Source: Chelativorans sp.
GTDB lineage: Bacteria > Pseudomonadota > Alphaproteobacteria > Rhizobiales > Rhizobiaceae
DNA length: 64,000 bases
Direction: 5' to 3'
NCBI RefSeq assembly: GCF_031180965.1
Contig: NZ_JAPSLH010000013.1
Location: 18,485 to 82,484 of the forward strand
The notes below the pieces were generated by a model. It worked only from the letters and a program-made list of their open reading frames with translations. It was not told where the DNA came from and ran no database searches. Within the stretch, counting starts at the first letter, position 1. Every line of letters begins with the position of its first letter. A program made the position numbers and the translations under genes. Below, piece after piece: positions 1 through 8,386 of the stretch.

Positions 1-54
1 CCGGGGCCTTCTCTCGGCGTTGACCGCTTTCAGATTTGGCCGGGAGGGAAGACT

Positions 55-327
55 TTACTGGCCGTTCCCCTGGCTCGCGCCGCCGACAGCGGGAACATTG
101 ACGTCGACGTCGGGCGTCTCTACCTGCGGGGCCTCGACATTCACCTCCGGTGTCGTGATGCTGGACGTCATTTCGCCGTCCACGTCGCCACCGAATATGC
201 CGCCGCCGAAAAGGAACGCGACCACCACGATCGCTGCGATGGCGAGAATGATGCCGGCGATCATCCCAGCACCGGTCCCGCCGCCGTCGGTTTCAACGAT
301 AGTCGTCCTTTCTTCAGGTTCACGCAT
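55..327 (-). CDS. Small single-pass membrane protein of unknown function
   Basis: Encodes about 90 residues. A short charged N-terminus and a Gly-rich stretch lead into one hydrophobic segment (about residues 22-43, rich in Ile/Ala/Val), followed by a Gly-rich turn and an acidic Val/Pro-rich tail with repeats of the form PEVNVE/PDVDVN that is probably periplasmic. The ATG at 327 was chosen over one four codons upstream because GGAGAG lies six bases before it. An EcfG-like promoter precedes it, so a role in the general stress response is inferred. I do not recognise a named family. Confidence 0.6.
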   Translation of the reverse strand: MREPEERTTIVETDGGGTGAGMIAGIILAIAAIVVVAFLFGGGIFGGDVDGEMTSSITTPEVNVEAPQVETPDVDVNVPAVGGASQGNGQ

Positions 328-361
328 GTTTCTCTCCATGTCTTTGGATCATCGGTGATGC

Positions 362-387
362 AACATTGCTGTGCAGCCGATGGTTCC
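362..387 (-). promoter_or_regulatory. Possible EcfG (general stress sigma factor) promoter
   Basis: On the minus strand GGAAC is followed after 17 bases by TGTT, close to the alphaproteobacterial EcfG consensus GGAAC-N16/17-cGTT. It lies about 35 bases before the start codon of the small membrane protein. No convincing sigma-70 promoter is visible there. The first base of the second box deviates from consensus. Confidence 0.4.
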
Positions 388-715
388 GGAAGCCGATTAC
401 GCGAAACATTCGGAACAGCAGGGTTAATCATGAAGACTATCAAGTATTTCTCCCTGTCGCGGCTGCTGTACCAAGGAGCAACTTAGATATCGGCGGGTTT
501 CGGCGGCGCTTTTCTTCAGGAGAGGCTATGGAGCGTCTCTTTACCTGACCCCCGGGCGTCTGGTTCCGGTTTTCGGTCCCGGCATCATCGCAGGGGCCAT
601 CGGCATTCTCACGACTGAACCTGGTGCCAAGAGCTCGATCTGCACGAGGCGAGGTGGGGATAGAGCCTGGATGGAGAGGGGGCGCGTGGCGAGGCGGAGA
701 GGATCTCCGGGTTCC
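388..715. other. Intergenic stretch without a recognisable gene
   Basis: Between the small membrane protein and tRNA-Glu I see no supported gene. Two tiny open frames (17 codons from 430; 6 codons from 528, the latter behind AGGAGAGG) lack other support. A short GGAGA/TCTCC hairpin just beyond the 3' end of tRNA-Glu could help end that transcript but has no T-run. Confidence 0.4.
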
Positions 716-791
716 TGGTACGCCCAAGGGGAATCGAACCCCTGTTTCCGCCGTGAAAGGGCGGCGTCCTAGACCGCTAGACGATGGGCGC
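716..791 (-). tRNA. tRNA-Glu (anticodon TTC)
   Basis: A 76-base cloverleaf on the minus strand. The 7-bp acceptor stem closes with a terminal G-U pair, the anticodon stem GCCGC/GCGGC carries the loop CTTTCAC with anticodon TTC, the T arm contains GGTTCGATTCC, and CCA is encoded. It delivers glutamate for GAA/GAG codons. The gene stands alone with its own promoter. Confidence 0.95.
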
Positions 792-807
792 GCATGGAAC
801 GAGGCGC

Positions 808-836
808 GTTATAGTGGCCTTCATCGACCCGGGCAA
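808..836 (-). promoter_or_regulatory. Sigma-70 type promoter of tRNA-Glu
   Basis: On the minus strand TTGCCC and TATAAC are separated by exactly 17 bases. The -10 box ends 16 bases before the mature 5' end of tRNA-Glu, the right place for a short leader. Confidence 0.6.
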
Positions 837-871
837 CCCCGGCTGGCCGCGGGAGGCAAGATTTTTCCGGC

Positions 872-2230
872 TCAGCCACGCCGTCCGCAGCGCCAGTTCC
901 AGTCGCGCTCCGGACCGACATCCACATGCACCGCATTGGTATGGCAGTAGGTGCCGACGCCGCCGCGCCCCGGCAGCGAGCGGGCGAAACGCGCCAGTTC
1001 CCACTTGCTGACGCCTTCGACCACGATATCGGCTGCGGCGCAGTTCATGTGCTGCGACCTCGGCGCGCCGCGCACGCGCCGGTTATAGGCAGGGCTGCGA
1101 TAGCCGGAGGTGACGACGACCCGCTTGCCGAAGCGCCGTTCGATCGTCTTCAGCACATGGACCAGCCTGGGCTTGAAGCAGGAAACGTCCACGCTTTCGC
1201 GCTGCTTGAGCAGACCGTTCGGCGCCAGGCGGGCAAGACCGGCAGCGGAGGCGATCTCCACATAGCCCGCTTCCTGTTCATAGACGTCCACATCGCCCTC
1301 GTCGGTCAAGTTACCGAGCCGCACCTCGAAGAGCTGCTCGCCGGCGCGCACGCCGGGTAGCGCGTCGCCGCTGAATGCGGCGGCCTGCACCGGGGCGGTT
1401 TCTGCGGACGCCACGGCAATGACGGGCTTTTCAGCTTTCTCCGCCTTGGATCTCGCCGCCTCGGCCGCAGCCTTTGCCGCTTCGGCAGCTTGTGCGGCCT
1501 CGGCGGGCTTGGCCTTTTCGTCCGGGAAGGGCACCCTTCTCTCGGAGGGCGCAAAGAAGGCGGAAAGGAAGCTCCGCTTCTGCGGCAGCGTCTCGGCGGC
1601 TGCAGGGGCGGGTTCCGCCGCGGCTGGCGCGTCTTCGGTCTCGGCGGCTTGCGCAGCGGCTTGGATCCGCTCGGCCGGCGCTGCGGATTGAGCAGCGGCT
1701 TCGGCGGGCTCCTGCTGCTGCGCTGGAGCAGCGGCGACCTCCGGATCGGGCGCGCTTGCAGTGGATTGTTCGGCAGGGGGCGAACTATGTTGGGGCCCGG
1801 CTGCGAACAGCCCGGCAAGGAAGCCGCGCTTCTGGCGCTGGGACGGCGCGCTTTCCGCCTGGGCTGCCGGCTCTTCCTTCGGTTCCGCTGCGGCCGCTTC
1901 GGCCGACGCGACCTGATTGCCGGAGGCTGCGTCCGGCTTTGGCTGTGCCTCTTCAGCCTGCCTGTCTTCCCCCGCCGTGGGGCGGGTCGAGGGTTTAGCG
2001 TCGGCCGGCTCCGTTGCCGCCGGATCGAGGTTCAAGCCGTCGAGGGCCGGACTTCCATAGGAGGCAGGGGCAAGATTGAGCTGTGCGGCTGTGTCGGGGG
2101 CGGAGCATGATGCAGCCAGCGCACAGGCGAATACCGCGCCAGCTATGCTCCGCGTAGAGAATTGTGCCGCACTCGGTATTCCGGCCGAAGCCGATTTGTC
2201 CGCAGCCAAAAGCGATCCTCTCCGGCGCAA
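872..2230 (-). CDS. Putative M15-family peptidoglycan peptidase lipoprotein with long Ala/Pro/Glu linker
   Basis: The 452-residue product ends in a peptidase M15-type domain (about 320-452). The zinc-site pattern is visible as SQHMNCAAAD (H394, D401) and VHVDVG (H435, D437), as in D-Ala-D-Ala carboxypeptidases and the YcbK/M15A group, so it probably trims cell-wall peptides in the periplasm. The N-terminus is a signal peptide that may be lipidated at C42, although the lipobox AASC is imperfect. Residues 60-280 are a low-complexity linker that could reach from outer membrane to wall. Two copies of a short motif (KRGFLAGLFA near 134, KRSFLSAFFA near 218) sit in it. The TTG start is supported by GGAGG nine bases upstream; another TTG seven codons in also has a plausible site. 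Confidence 0.75.
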   Translation of the reverse strand: MRRRGSLLAADKSASAGIPSAAQFSTRSIAGAVFACALAASCSAPDTAAQLNLAPASYGSPALDGLNLDPAATEPADAKPSTRPTAGEDRQAEEAQPKPDAASGNQVASAEAAAAEPKEEPAAQAESAPSQRQKRGFLAGLFAAGPQHSSPPAEQSTASAPDPEVAAAPAQQQEPAEAAAQSAAPAERIQAAAQAAETEDAPAAAEPAPAAAETLPQKRSFLSAFFAPSERRVPFPDEKAKPAEAAQAAEAAKAAAEAARSKAEKAEKPVIAVASAETAPVQAAAFSGDALPGVRAGEQLFEVRLGNLTDEGDVDVYEQEAGYVEIASAAGLARLAPNGLLKQRESVDVSCFKPRLVHVLKTIERRFGKRVVVTSGYRSPAYNRRVRGAPRSQHMNCAAADIVVEGVSKWELARFARSLPGRGGVGTYCHTNAVHVDVGPERDWNWRCGRRG

Positions 2231-2387
2231 TAAATAACGCCTCCGCCCCTGCTCGTTGAAAAGATCCCGAGCGGCGAACGCGCCTCTTCGTAGCCAAATT
2301 ACGGATTCGTGGCAATATAGACCGGGTCGGCAGCCGGCGTGTGGTCTGCGGCGCCGTTCAAAAGAGATTTACGGCTGTAACAATGGC

Positions 2388-4205
2388 TCAGGCCCGGACA
2401 TACTCGCCGGGCGCGTCGGCCAGCCACTTCTTCCGCTTATCGAGCCTGCGGGCGGGAACCCGCTCGCCCTCCTGCCGTTCGACCCAGGCCTGCCAGTGCG
2501 GCCACCAGGACCCCGGCATTTCCTGCGCGCCCGAGAGCCAATCTTCCAAGCTTTCGGCCAGCCCTTGCCGGGTCCAGTACCGGTATTTGCCAAGCGCGGG
2601 AGGATTGATGACGCCAGCGATGTGGCCGGACCCGGAGAGCACGAATTCGACCGGCCCGCCGAACAGCTTGCTGCCTTGGAAGACCGATCTTGCCGGCGCG
2701 ATGTGGTCGTCCATGGCGGCGAGGTTGTAGACCGGAATTCTTATGTCGGAAAGGAAGAGGTTCTTCCCACGCAGCCGCGCCAGGCCGCGCGCAAGGTTGT
2801 TTTCCAGATAGCAGTTGCGCAGGTAATAGGAATGGTTCGCCGCCGACATGCGTGTCGAATCGGCGTTCCAGTGGAGGAGGTCGAAGGGCAGGGGCTCACG
2901 CCCGCGCAGATAATTGTTCACCACATAGGGCCAGATGAGGTCGCGCGCTCTGAGCATGTTGAAGGCGGTGGCCATGCGGTTGCCGTCCAAAAAACCTTTC
3001 TCCTTCATGGCCCGTTCCAGGGCTGCGATCTGCTCCTCGTCGACGAAGACCTTCAGATCGCCGGCATGGGTGAAGTCCACCTGGGTGGTGAAGAAGGTCG
3101 CCGAGGCGATGCGCTGGTCCTTCTCCTGCGCCATCAGGGCGAGGTCTGCGGCGAGGAGGGTGCCGCCGACGCAATAGCCGACCGCGTTGACCTTCTCCTC
3201 GCCCGTCTGCTTCGCGATCGTCGCGAGTGCGAATTCGATCCCTTCGGTCACATATTCGTCCCAGCCATGGGCGGCGTGCCGCTCGTCCGGGTTCACCCAG
3301 GAGATGACGAAGACGGTATGGCCCTGCTCGACGGCCCAGCGGATGAAGGAGCGCTGCGGGTTGAGATCGAGCACGTAGAACTTGTTGATCCAGGGAGGAA
3401 CGATGATGAGCGGCCGGCGCAGCACCCTGCGGGTCGAGGGCTCATACTGGATGATCTCCGCCAGATCGTTGCGCGCCACTACCTTGCCGGGAGTGGTGGC
3501 GAGGGTTTTTCCGAGTTCGAAATTGCGGCGGTCGGACTGGCGCAGCTTGAGCTCGCCATTGCCGGTCATCAGGTCCTCGGCCAGCATGCGCATGCCGCGA
3601 ACGAGGTTCTCGCCGTCCGATTCCATGGTCTCGCGCAGGAGCTGCGGGTTCGTCAGGATAAAGTTCGAAGGTGAGAGAGCCTCGGTCAGCTGACGCACAT
3701 AAAAGCGCGCCTTGTGGAGCGAATGCTCGTCCAGCCCCTCCGCATTCTCGACGAGATCGGCCGCCCAGCGGGTGGTCACGAGATAAGCCTGCTTCAGGAA
3801 ATCGAAGAAGGCGTTCCTCGCCCAGTCGGGATCGGCGAACCGCTTGTCGCCGGGCTCGGGCTCGATGCCGTTTTCGGTCGGCGCTCCGCTCAGGCGGCGG
3901 ACGGAACTGGCCCAGATCATCATGTAGCCGGAAAGGAGCCGCGTCTGCGCCTCGAGAGCGCGGGAGGGCTCCGCCAGCCAGTATTCGGTGAGCTTGGAGA
4001 AGGTCTTCACCATATCGGCGAAGGGTTCCGGCACCACGTCGCGCCTTTCGCCCGTCTCGCGCGGACGTGCCCAGGCAGCAGCCGCCCTGCCGGCCTCCTC
4101 CAGCGCACGGGCAAGGTTGAGGGCGAAGCGCTCGGGGTCGCGCACCAGATAGGGCTCGACCGGGGCGCCTTCCTCGCGCTCTTTTGGCTCTTCCGTGCCG
4201 GCCAT
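2388..4205 (-). CDS. phaC: Class I poly(3-hydroxyalkanoate) polymerase
   Basis: Polymerises (R)-3-hydroxyacyl-CoA into polyhydroxyalkanoate storage granules. The 605-residue protein has the N-terminal PhaC domain and an alpha/beta-hydrolase core. Its lipase-like box GYCVGG carries the catalytic Cys345; Asp500 (in MDDHIAP) and His528 (in GHIAGVINPP) complete the triad. An upstream in-frame ATG would add 44 residues, but the chosen start gives the usual class I length and has GGAAAGG before it. PhaA, PhaB and phasin genes are not adjacent. It is divergent from the small lipoprotein gene. Confidence 0.93.
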   Translation of the reverse strand: MAGTEEPKEREEGAPVEPYLVRDPERFALNLARALEEAGRAAAAWARPRETGERRDVVPEPFADMVKTFSKLTEYWLAEPSRALEAQTRLLSGYMMIWASSVRRLSGAPTENGIEPEPGDKRFADPDWARNAFFDFLKQAYLVTTRWAADLVENAEGLDEHSLHKARFYVRQLTEALSPSNFILTNPQLLRETMESDGENLVRGMRMLAEDLMTGNGELKLRQSDRRNFELGKTLATTPGKVVARNDLAEIIQYEPSTRRVLRRPLIIVPPWINKFYVLDLNPQRSFIRWAVEQGHTVFVISWVNPDERHAAHGWDEYVTEGIEFALATIAKQTGEEKVNAVGYCVGGTLLAADLALMAQEKDQRIASATFFTTQVDFTHAGDLKVFVDEEQIAALERAMKEKGFLDGNRMATAFNMLRARDLIWPYVVNNYLRGREPLPFDLLHWNADSTRMSAANHSYYLRNCYLENNLARGLARLRGKNLFLSDIRIPVYNLAAMDDHIAPARSVFQGSKLFGGPVEFVLSGSGHIAGVINPPALGKYRYWTRQGLAESLEDWLSGAQEMPGSWWPHWQAWVERQEGERVPARRLDKRKKWLADAPGEYVRA

Positions 4206-4282
4206 TCTTGCTGCTGGACCTTTCCCTCGCCGCTGTGTCAAATAGCGCCTGATCATCCTAGGACGATGTTTTAGAAGAACAT

Positions 4283-4732
4283 ATGAAAATCGCGGCCCCT
4301 GTTCGACAGTTTTCGGCCCTCGCCCTTGCGGCCGCATGTCTCATGCCGGGCCTGCTTTCGGGCTGCGCGCAGCGCGGCCAAGAGGCTGCGCCCGTCGCGG
4401 CCTCGCCCACCCAGCCCGACGGCTATCCCAATCTCAACCTGCCGGTCCGGCCGGCCGCGCCGCAGTTGACCAATGAGGAGCGCGCCGGCCTTGCGCAGGA
4501 GCTTTCCGCCAAGCGCCCCCAGGCAGGCGGCGCGGACGCCCCAGCGGCAACAGAGACGGAAAGCCTGCGGCAGCTCGCGCAGCGCCAACAGGACCTGCTC
4601 ACGGAGCTCTCCTCCGGCCGGCCGCAGGCCGGCAGCGGGGATGCCGCAGAGGCAGCCGAGGCGGAAAGGTTGCGCCGGCTGGCGCAACAGCGCCAGCAGG
4701 AAATGCTGGGCCAGATCGAGAGGGCGCAGTAG
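4283..4732 (+). CDS. Small putative lipoprotein with internal duplication
   Basis: A 149-residue protein with a classical type II signal peptide whose lipobox LLSGC places the modified cysteine near residue 28. The mature part contains two similar units of roughly 35-40 residues, each running from ELSAKRPQAG or ELSSGRPQAG to a Leu/Arg/Gln-rich helix (LRQLAQRQQDLL, LRRLAQQRQQEML). The helices could form a coiled coil. No enzymatic motif is present and I do not recognise a named family. It sits between phaC (divergent) and an aminotransferase gene on the same strand. Confidence 0.7.
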   Translation: MKIAAPVRQFSALALAAACLMPGLLSGCAQRGQEAAPVAASPTQPDGYPNLNLPVRPAAPQLTNEERAGLAQELSAKRPQAGGADAPAATETESLRQLAQRQQDLLTELSSGRPQAGSGDAAEAAEAERLRRLAQQRQQEMLGQIERAQ

Positions 4733-4828
4733 TTCTCGTCGCTTCCGATCCAGGGCTGCGGAAACTATCGACCGTCCCGGCGAAGCGGTGTATGAGGGCG
4801 GCAACCCACCACTCCGGAAACAATCGTC

Positions 4829-6046
4829 ATGGAAGAGTTCCACAAGGTTCGCCGGCTTCCGCCCTATGTGTTCGAGCAGGTCAACAGGCTGAAGGCCAGC
4901 GCCCGCTCGCGCGGCGCGGATATCATCGACCTTGGCATGGGCAATCCGGACCTGCCGACGCCGCAGGCGATCGTCAACAAGCTCTGCGAGGTGGCGCAGG
5001 ACCCCCGTACACACCGGTACTCCTCCTCGCGCGGCATTCCCGGTCTGCGCCGGGCGCAAGCTGCCTACTATGCGCGCCGCTTCGGGGTGAAGCTCAACCC
5101 CGAAACGCAGATTGTCGCCACACTCGGCTCCAAGGAGGGTTTCGCCAATATGGCGCAGGCCATCACGGCGCCCGGCGACGTGGTGCTCTGCCCCAACCCG
5201 ACCTACCCGATCCACGCCTTCGGCTTCATCATGTCGGGCGGCGTGGTCCGCTCCATCCCCGCCGAACCCGACCACAATTTCATCCCGGCGCTGGAGCGTG
5301 CGGTGCGCCATTCGATCCCCAAGCCGCTGGCACTCATCCTCAATTATCCTTCGAACCCGACCGCCTGCCTCGCAACCCTCGACTTCTACAAGGACGTGGT
5401 GGCCTTCGCGCGCAAGAACGACGTCATCATCCTGTCGGACCTCGCCTATGCCGAGATCTACTTCGAGGGCAGCCCGCCGCCTTCGGTCCTGGAAGTGCCT
5501 GGTGCAATGGATGTGACGGTCGAATTCACCTCCATCTCGAAGACCTTCTCCATGCCCGGCTGGCGCATGGGGTTTGCCGTCGGCAATGAGCGGCTGATCG
5601 CCGCCCTTGCCCGAGTGAAATCCTATCTCGACTACGGCGCATTCACGCCCATCCAGGTCGCGGCCGCCGCAGCCCTCAATTCGAATGGCGGCGAGATCGA
5701 GGAGGTGCGCAGCGTCTACCGCCGCCGGCGGGACGTGCTGGTCGATGCCTTCGGCCGGGCCGGCTGGCATGTGCCGCCGCCGCCGGCGACGATGTTCGCC
5801 TGGGCGCCGATCCCGGAGCCGTTCCGCCATCTGGGTTCGCTCGAATTTTCCAAGCTGCTGGTGGAGAAGGCCGATGTGGCCGTGGCGCCCGGCATCGGCT
5901 TCGGCGAGCACGGCGACGACTATGTGCGCATCGCCCTCGTGGAGAACGAACACCGGATCCGGCAGGCGGCGCGCAGCATAAAGCGCTTCCTGTCCACGGC
6001 CGCCGAACGGCCCGACAATGTGGTGTCGATCGCCGCCCATCGCTGA
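4829..6046 (+). CDS. Class I/II PLP-dependent aminotransferase (LL-DAP aminotransferase or alanine transaminase type)
   Basis: The 405-residue enzyme is a fold-type I aminotransferase. It shows the N-terminal LGMGNPD motif, the NYPSNPTA stretch that holds the cofactor-binding Asn, and the PLP lysine K238 in SISKTFSMPGWR. Rhizobial orthologues are often labelled LL-diaminopimelate aminotransferase, but alanine or other amino-donor specificity is equally possible. It lies 39 bases before homoserine dehydrogenase on the same strand, which fits a place in aspartate-family amino acid synthesis. The start is the ATG at 4829 by alignment of the N-terminus with the family. Confidence 0.85.
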   Translation: MEEFHKVRRLPPYVFEQVNRLKASARSRGADIIDLGMGNPDLPTPQAIVNKLCEVAQDPRTHRYSSSRGIPGLRRAQAAYYARRFGVKLNPETQIVATLGSKEGFANMAQAITAPGDVVLCPNPTYPIHAFGFIMSGGVVRSIPAEPDHNFIPALERAVRHSIPKPLALILNYPSNPTACLATLDFYKDVVAFARKNDVIILSDLAYAEIYFEGSPPPSVLEVPGAMDVTVEFTSISKTFSMPGWRMGFAVGNERLIAALARVKSYLDYGAFTPIQVAAAAALNSNGGEIEEVRSVYRRRRDVLVDAFGRAGWHVPPPPATMFAWAPIPEPFRHLGSLEFSKLLVEKADVAVAPGIGFGEHGDDYVRIALVENEHRIRQAARSIKRFLSTAAERPDNVVSIAAHR

Positions 6047-6085
6047 GCGGAACCGCAGGTATCGAGACAGAGGAAGGCTGCAGAC

Positions 6086-7396
6086 ATGGCCGATGCCTTG
6101 CGCATAGGAATTGCCGGACTTGGCACGGTGGGCGCGAGCGTCGTGCAGATGCTCGGGACAAAGGGCGCGGAGCTGACGCGGCAATGCGGACGCGAGATTG
6201 CGACCGTAGCGGTGTCGGCGCGCGACCGCGGGCGCGACCGCGGCATCGATCTCGGCAATGCGCAGTGGTTCGATGACCCGGTGGCGCTGGCGCGCTCGGC
6301 CGAGATCGACGTCTTTGTCGAACTGATCGGCGGCGAGGACGGGGCCGCGCTGGCCTCCGTGCGCACGGCGCTGGAGACGGGCCGCCATGTGGTGACAGCG
6401 AACAAGGCGCTGCTTTCCAAGCATGGGGTGCAGCTTGCCGCGATCGCCGAGAAGAAGGGCGTCTTGCTCAACTACGAGGCGGCGGTGGCCGGCGGCATCC
6501 CGGTTATCAAGACGATGCGCGAGGCGCTGGCGGGCAATCAAGTCTCCCGCGTCTTCGGCATCATGAACGGCACCTGCAACTACATCCTGACGCGCATGGA
6601 GGCGGAGGGGCTTTCCTTCGAGGAATGCCTGAAGGAGGCGCAGCGGCTCGGCTACGCGGAAGCCGACCCGACCTTCGATATTGAAGGGCACGACACGGCG
6701 CACAAGCTGTCTATCCTGACCAGCATCGCCTTCGGCTGCCGCATTTCGGCCGATGATATTTACCTCGAAGGCATCTCCAACATCACCCAAGCCGACATCC
6801 GCGCCGCAGCGGAGCTCGGCTATCGCATCAAGCTTCTTGGCGTCGCCCAGAAGACTGACAGCGGGATCGAGCAGCGCGTGCATCCCACCATGGTGCCGAC
6901 CAGCTCGGTGATCGCGCAGGTGCATGGGGTGACGAACGCGGTCGCCATCGAGACGGACATGCTGGGCGAGCTCCTGCTTTCCGGGCCCGGCGCCGGTGGC
7001 AATGCCACCGCTTCGGCCGTGATCGGCGACATCGCCGACATCGCCAAGAGCAGGCCGGGCTTCCAGCATGGCCCCGTCTTCGGGCGCCCGGCGAGGGAGC
7101 TTCAGCCCTATAAGCGCGCGCGGATGCGCTCCCATGCCGGCGGGTATTTCATCCGTCTTACCGTGCACGACCGCATCGGCGTCTTCGCCGCGATCGCCCG
7201 GCGCATGGCGGACAACGACATATCGCTGGAGTCCATCGTCCAGCATGGCGATGCGACGGAGACGGAGCACAAGACCGTCATCCTCGTGACGCACGAGACG
7301 ACAGAAGCGGCGGTGCGCAAGGCGGTGGAGGGCATCACCAGGGACGGCCATCTCGTCGACAAGCCCCAGGTGATCCGCATCGAGCGGGCGGCGTAG
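6086..7396 (+). CDS. hom: Homoserine dehydrogenase
   Basis: Reduces aspartate semialdehyde to homoserine, the branch point towards threonine, methionine and isoleucine. The 436-residue protein begins with the NAD(P)-binding glycine motif GIAGLGTVGAS, carries the catalytic core with NGTCNYILTRM and the DPTFDIEGHD segment, and ends in an ACT regulatory domain (about residues 350-430) that usually senses threonine. The length is normal for the monofunctional enzyme. It is probably cotranscribed with the aminotransferase gene just upstream. Confidence 0.95.
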   Translation: MADALRIGIAGLGTVGASVVQMLGTKGAELTRQCGREIATVAVSARDRGRDRGIDLGNAQWFDDPVALARSAEIDVFVELIGGEDGAALASVRTALETGRHVVTANKALLSKHGVQLAAIAEKKGVLLNYEAAVAGGIPVIKTMREALAGNQVSRVFGIMNGTCNYILTRMEAEGLSFEECLKEAQRLGYAEADPTFDIEGHDTAHKLSILTSIAFGCRISADDIYLEGISNITQADIRAAAELGYRIKLLGVAQKTDSGIEQRVHPTMVPTSSVIAQVHGVTNAVAIETDMLGELLLSGPGAGGNATASAVIGDIADIAKSRPGFQHGPVFGRPARELQPYKRARMRSHAGGYFIRLTVHDRIGVFAAIARRMADNDISLESIVQHGDATETEHKTVILVTHETTEAAVRKAVEGITRDGHLVDKPQVIRIERAA

Positions 7397-7474
7397 GCTA
7401 GATGTAGGAGCGCTGGCGAGGCTCCCTTAGATCTCGGAATACCAGCCAGGATCCGGCCGCGGCCGGATCGTCGT

Positions 7475-8101
7475 TCAGCGTTCCTGCAGCGCAAGGCGAA
7501 CTCCCAGCGCGCAGTAGATGCTGCCGACCACCTTGCCTTGCCATTTCAGCACGGTTGGATTGCGGCGCAGCAAGGTGCCGAGGCTTCCGGCCGACACGGC
7601 GAACACCACCGTGCTGATCAGGCCCAGCAGCACGAAGATCATTCCCAGGACGGTCAGCTGAAGAGAGACCGATCCGGCATCGGGGCGGACGAATTGCGGC
7701 AGGAAGGCCAGGAAGAAGAGCGCGGTCTTCGGATTGAGAACTTCTGCCAGGATCGCCTGCCGGAATGCCTGACGCGCCGTGATCGGGAGGGTGTGGGCGG
7801 TTGGCTCGGCAGGCGTCTTCGCAAGGATCGCTTGGATGCCGAGATAGAACAGGTAGGCCGCGCCAATATATTTGACGATGCTGAAGAGCGTTGTAGAGGC
7901 GGCAATGACGGCGGAGATGCCGATGATCGCCATGAAGGTGTGAATGACGTCGCCGGCGGCGATCCCTGCGCCGGTAGCGATGCCCACCTTCATGCCCGAA
8001 CTCGTCGCCCGCGCGACGGTCAGGAGCGTTGCAGGGCCGGGTATGAAGACGAAACCAACAACGATGGTGATGTAGGTAGCCAGTAAGGTCCAGTCGATCA
8101 T
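7475..8101 (-). CDS. LysE/RhtB-family amino acid exporter
   Basis: A 208-residue inner-membrane protein with about six hydrophobic segments. The N-terminal GFVFIPGPATLLTVARA matches the LysE/RhtB signature, and the family exports amino acids or their derivatives. The longer upstream reading frame was rejected because the ATG at 8101 has an excellent GGAGGAG site eight bases before it and starts with the normal family N-terminus. It converges with hom, which makes export of homoserine or threonine an attractive but unproven idea. The substrate cannot be read from the sequence. Confidence 0.85.
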   Translation of the reverse strand: MIDWTLLATYITIVVGFVFIPGPATLLTVARATSSGMKVGIATGAGIAAGDVIHTFMAIIGISAVIAASTTLFSIVKYIGAAYLFYLGIQAILAKTPAEPTAHTLPITARQAFRQAILAEVLNPKTALFFLAFLPQFVRPDAGSVSLQLTVLGMIFVLLGLISTVVFAVSAGSLGTLLRRNPTVLKWQGKVVGSIYCALGVRLALQER

Positions 8102-8386
8102 CCGGCGGCTCCTCCGCAGCAATCCTGGCCAAGAGGGCCACCCGCCTGCACGAAAAGCAATGGCTGATTTGCGCCCGACGCGGCAGCCGGCTGAGAGGAA
8201 GCGCCCGCTGCATCTAAGCTCGCTCTGACCGGCCACCGAAGAAAATGCTGGAGGGTCATATTTATTCAACCGATTCAAGTTAATAGCCGGAGCAGAGGGC
8301 CTCTTGCTGTCGAACCGTCTCTTTGCCACAAGAGGTCACCATTTAGCGGAACACAATGCTCGTCGCACTTCTTCCGGAGAACAGGG

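Noticed and set aside
4271-7351. A 1026-codon open frame on the minus strand opposite the aminotransferase and hom genes
   Set aside because: It is the antisense shadow of two well-conserved plus-strand genes; the product is rich in Arg, His, Gly and Asp without recognisable domains, typical of antisense frames in GC-rich DNA.
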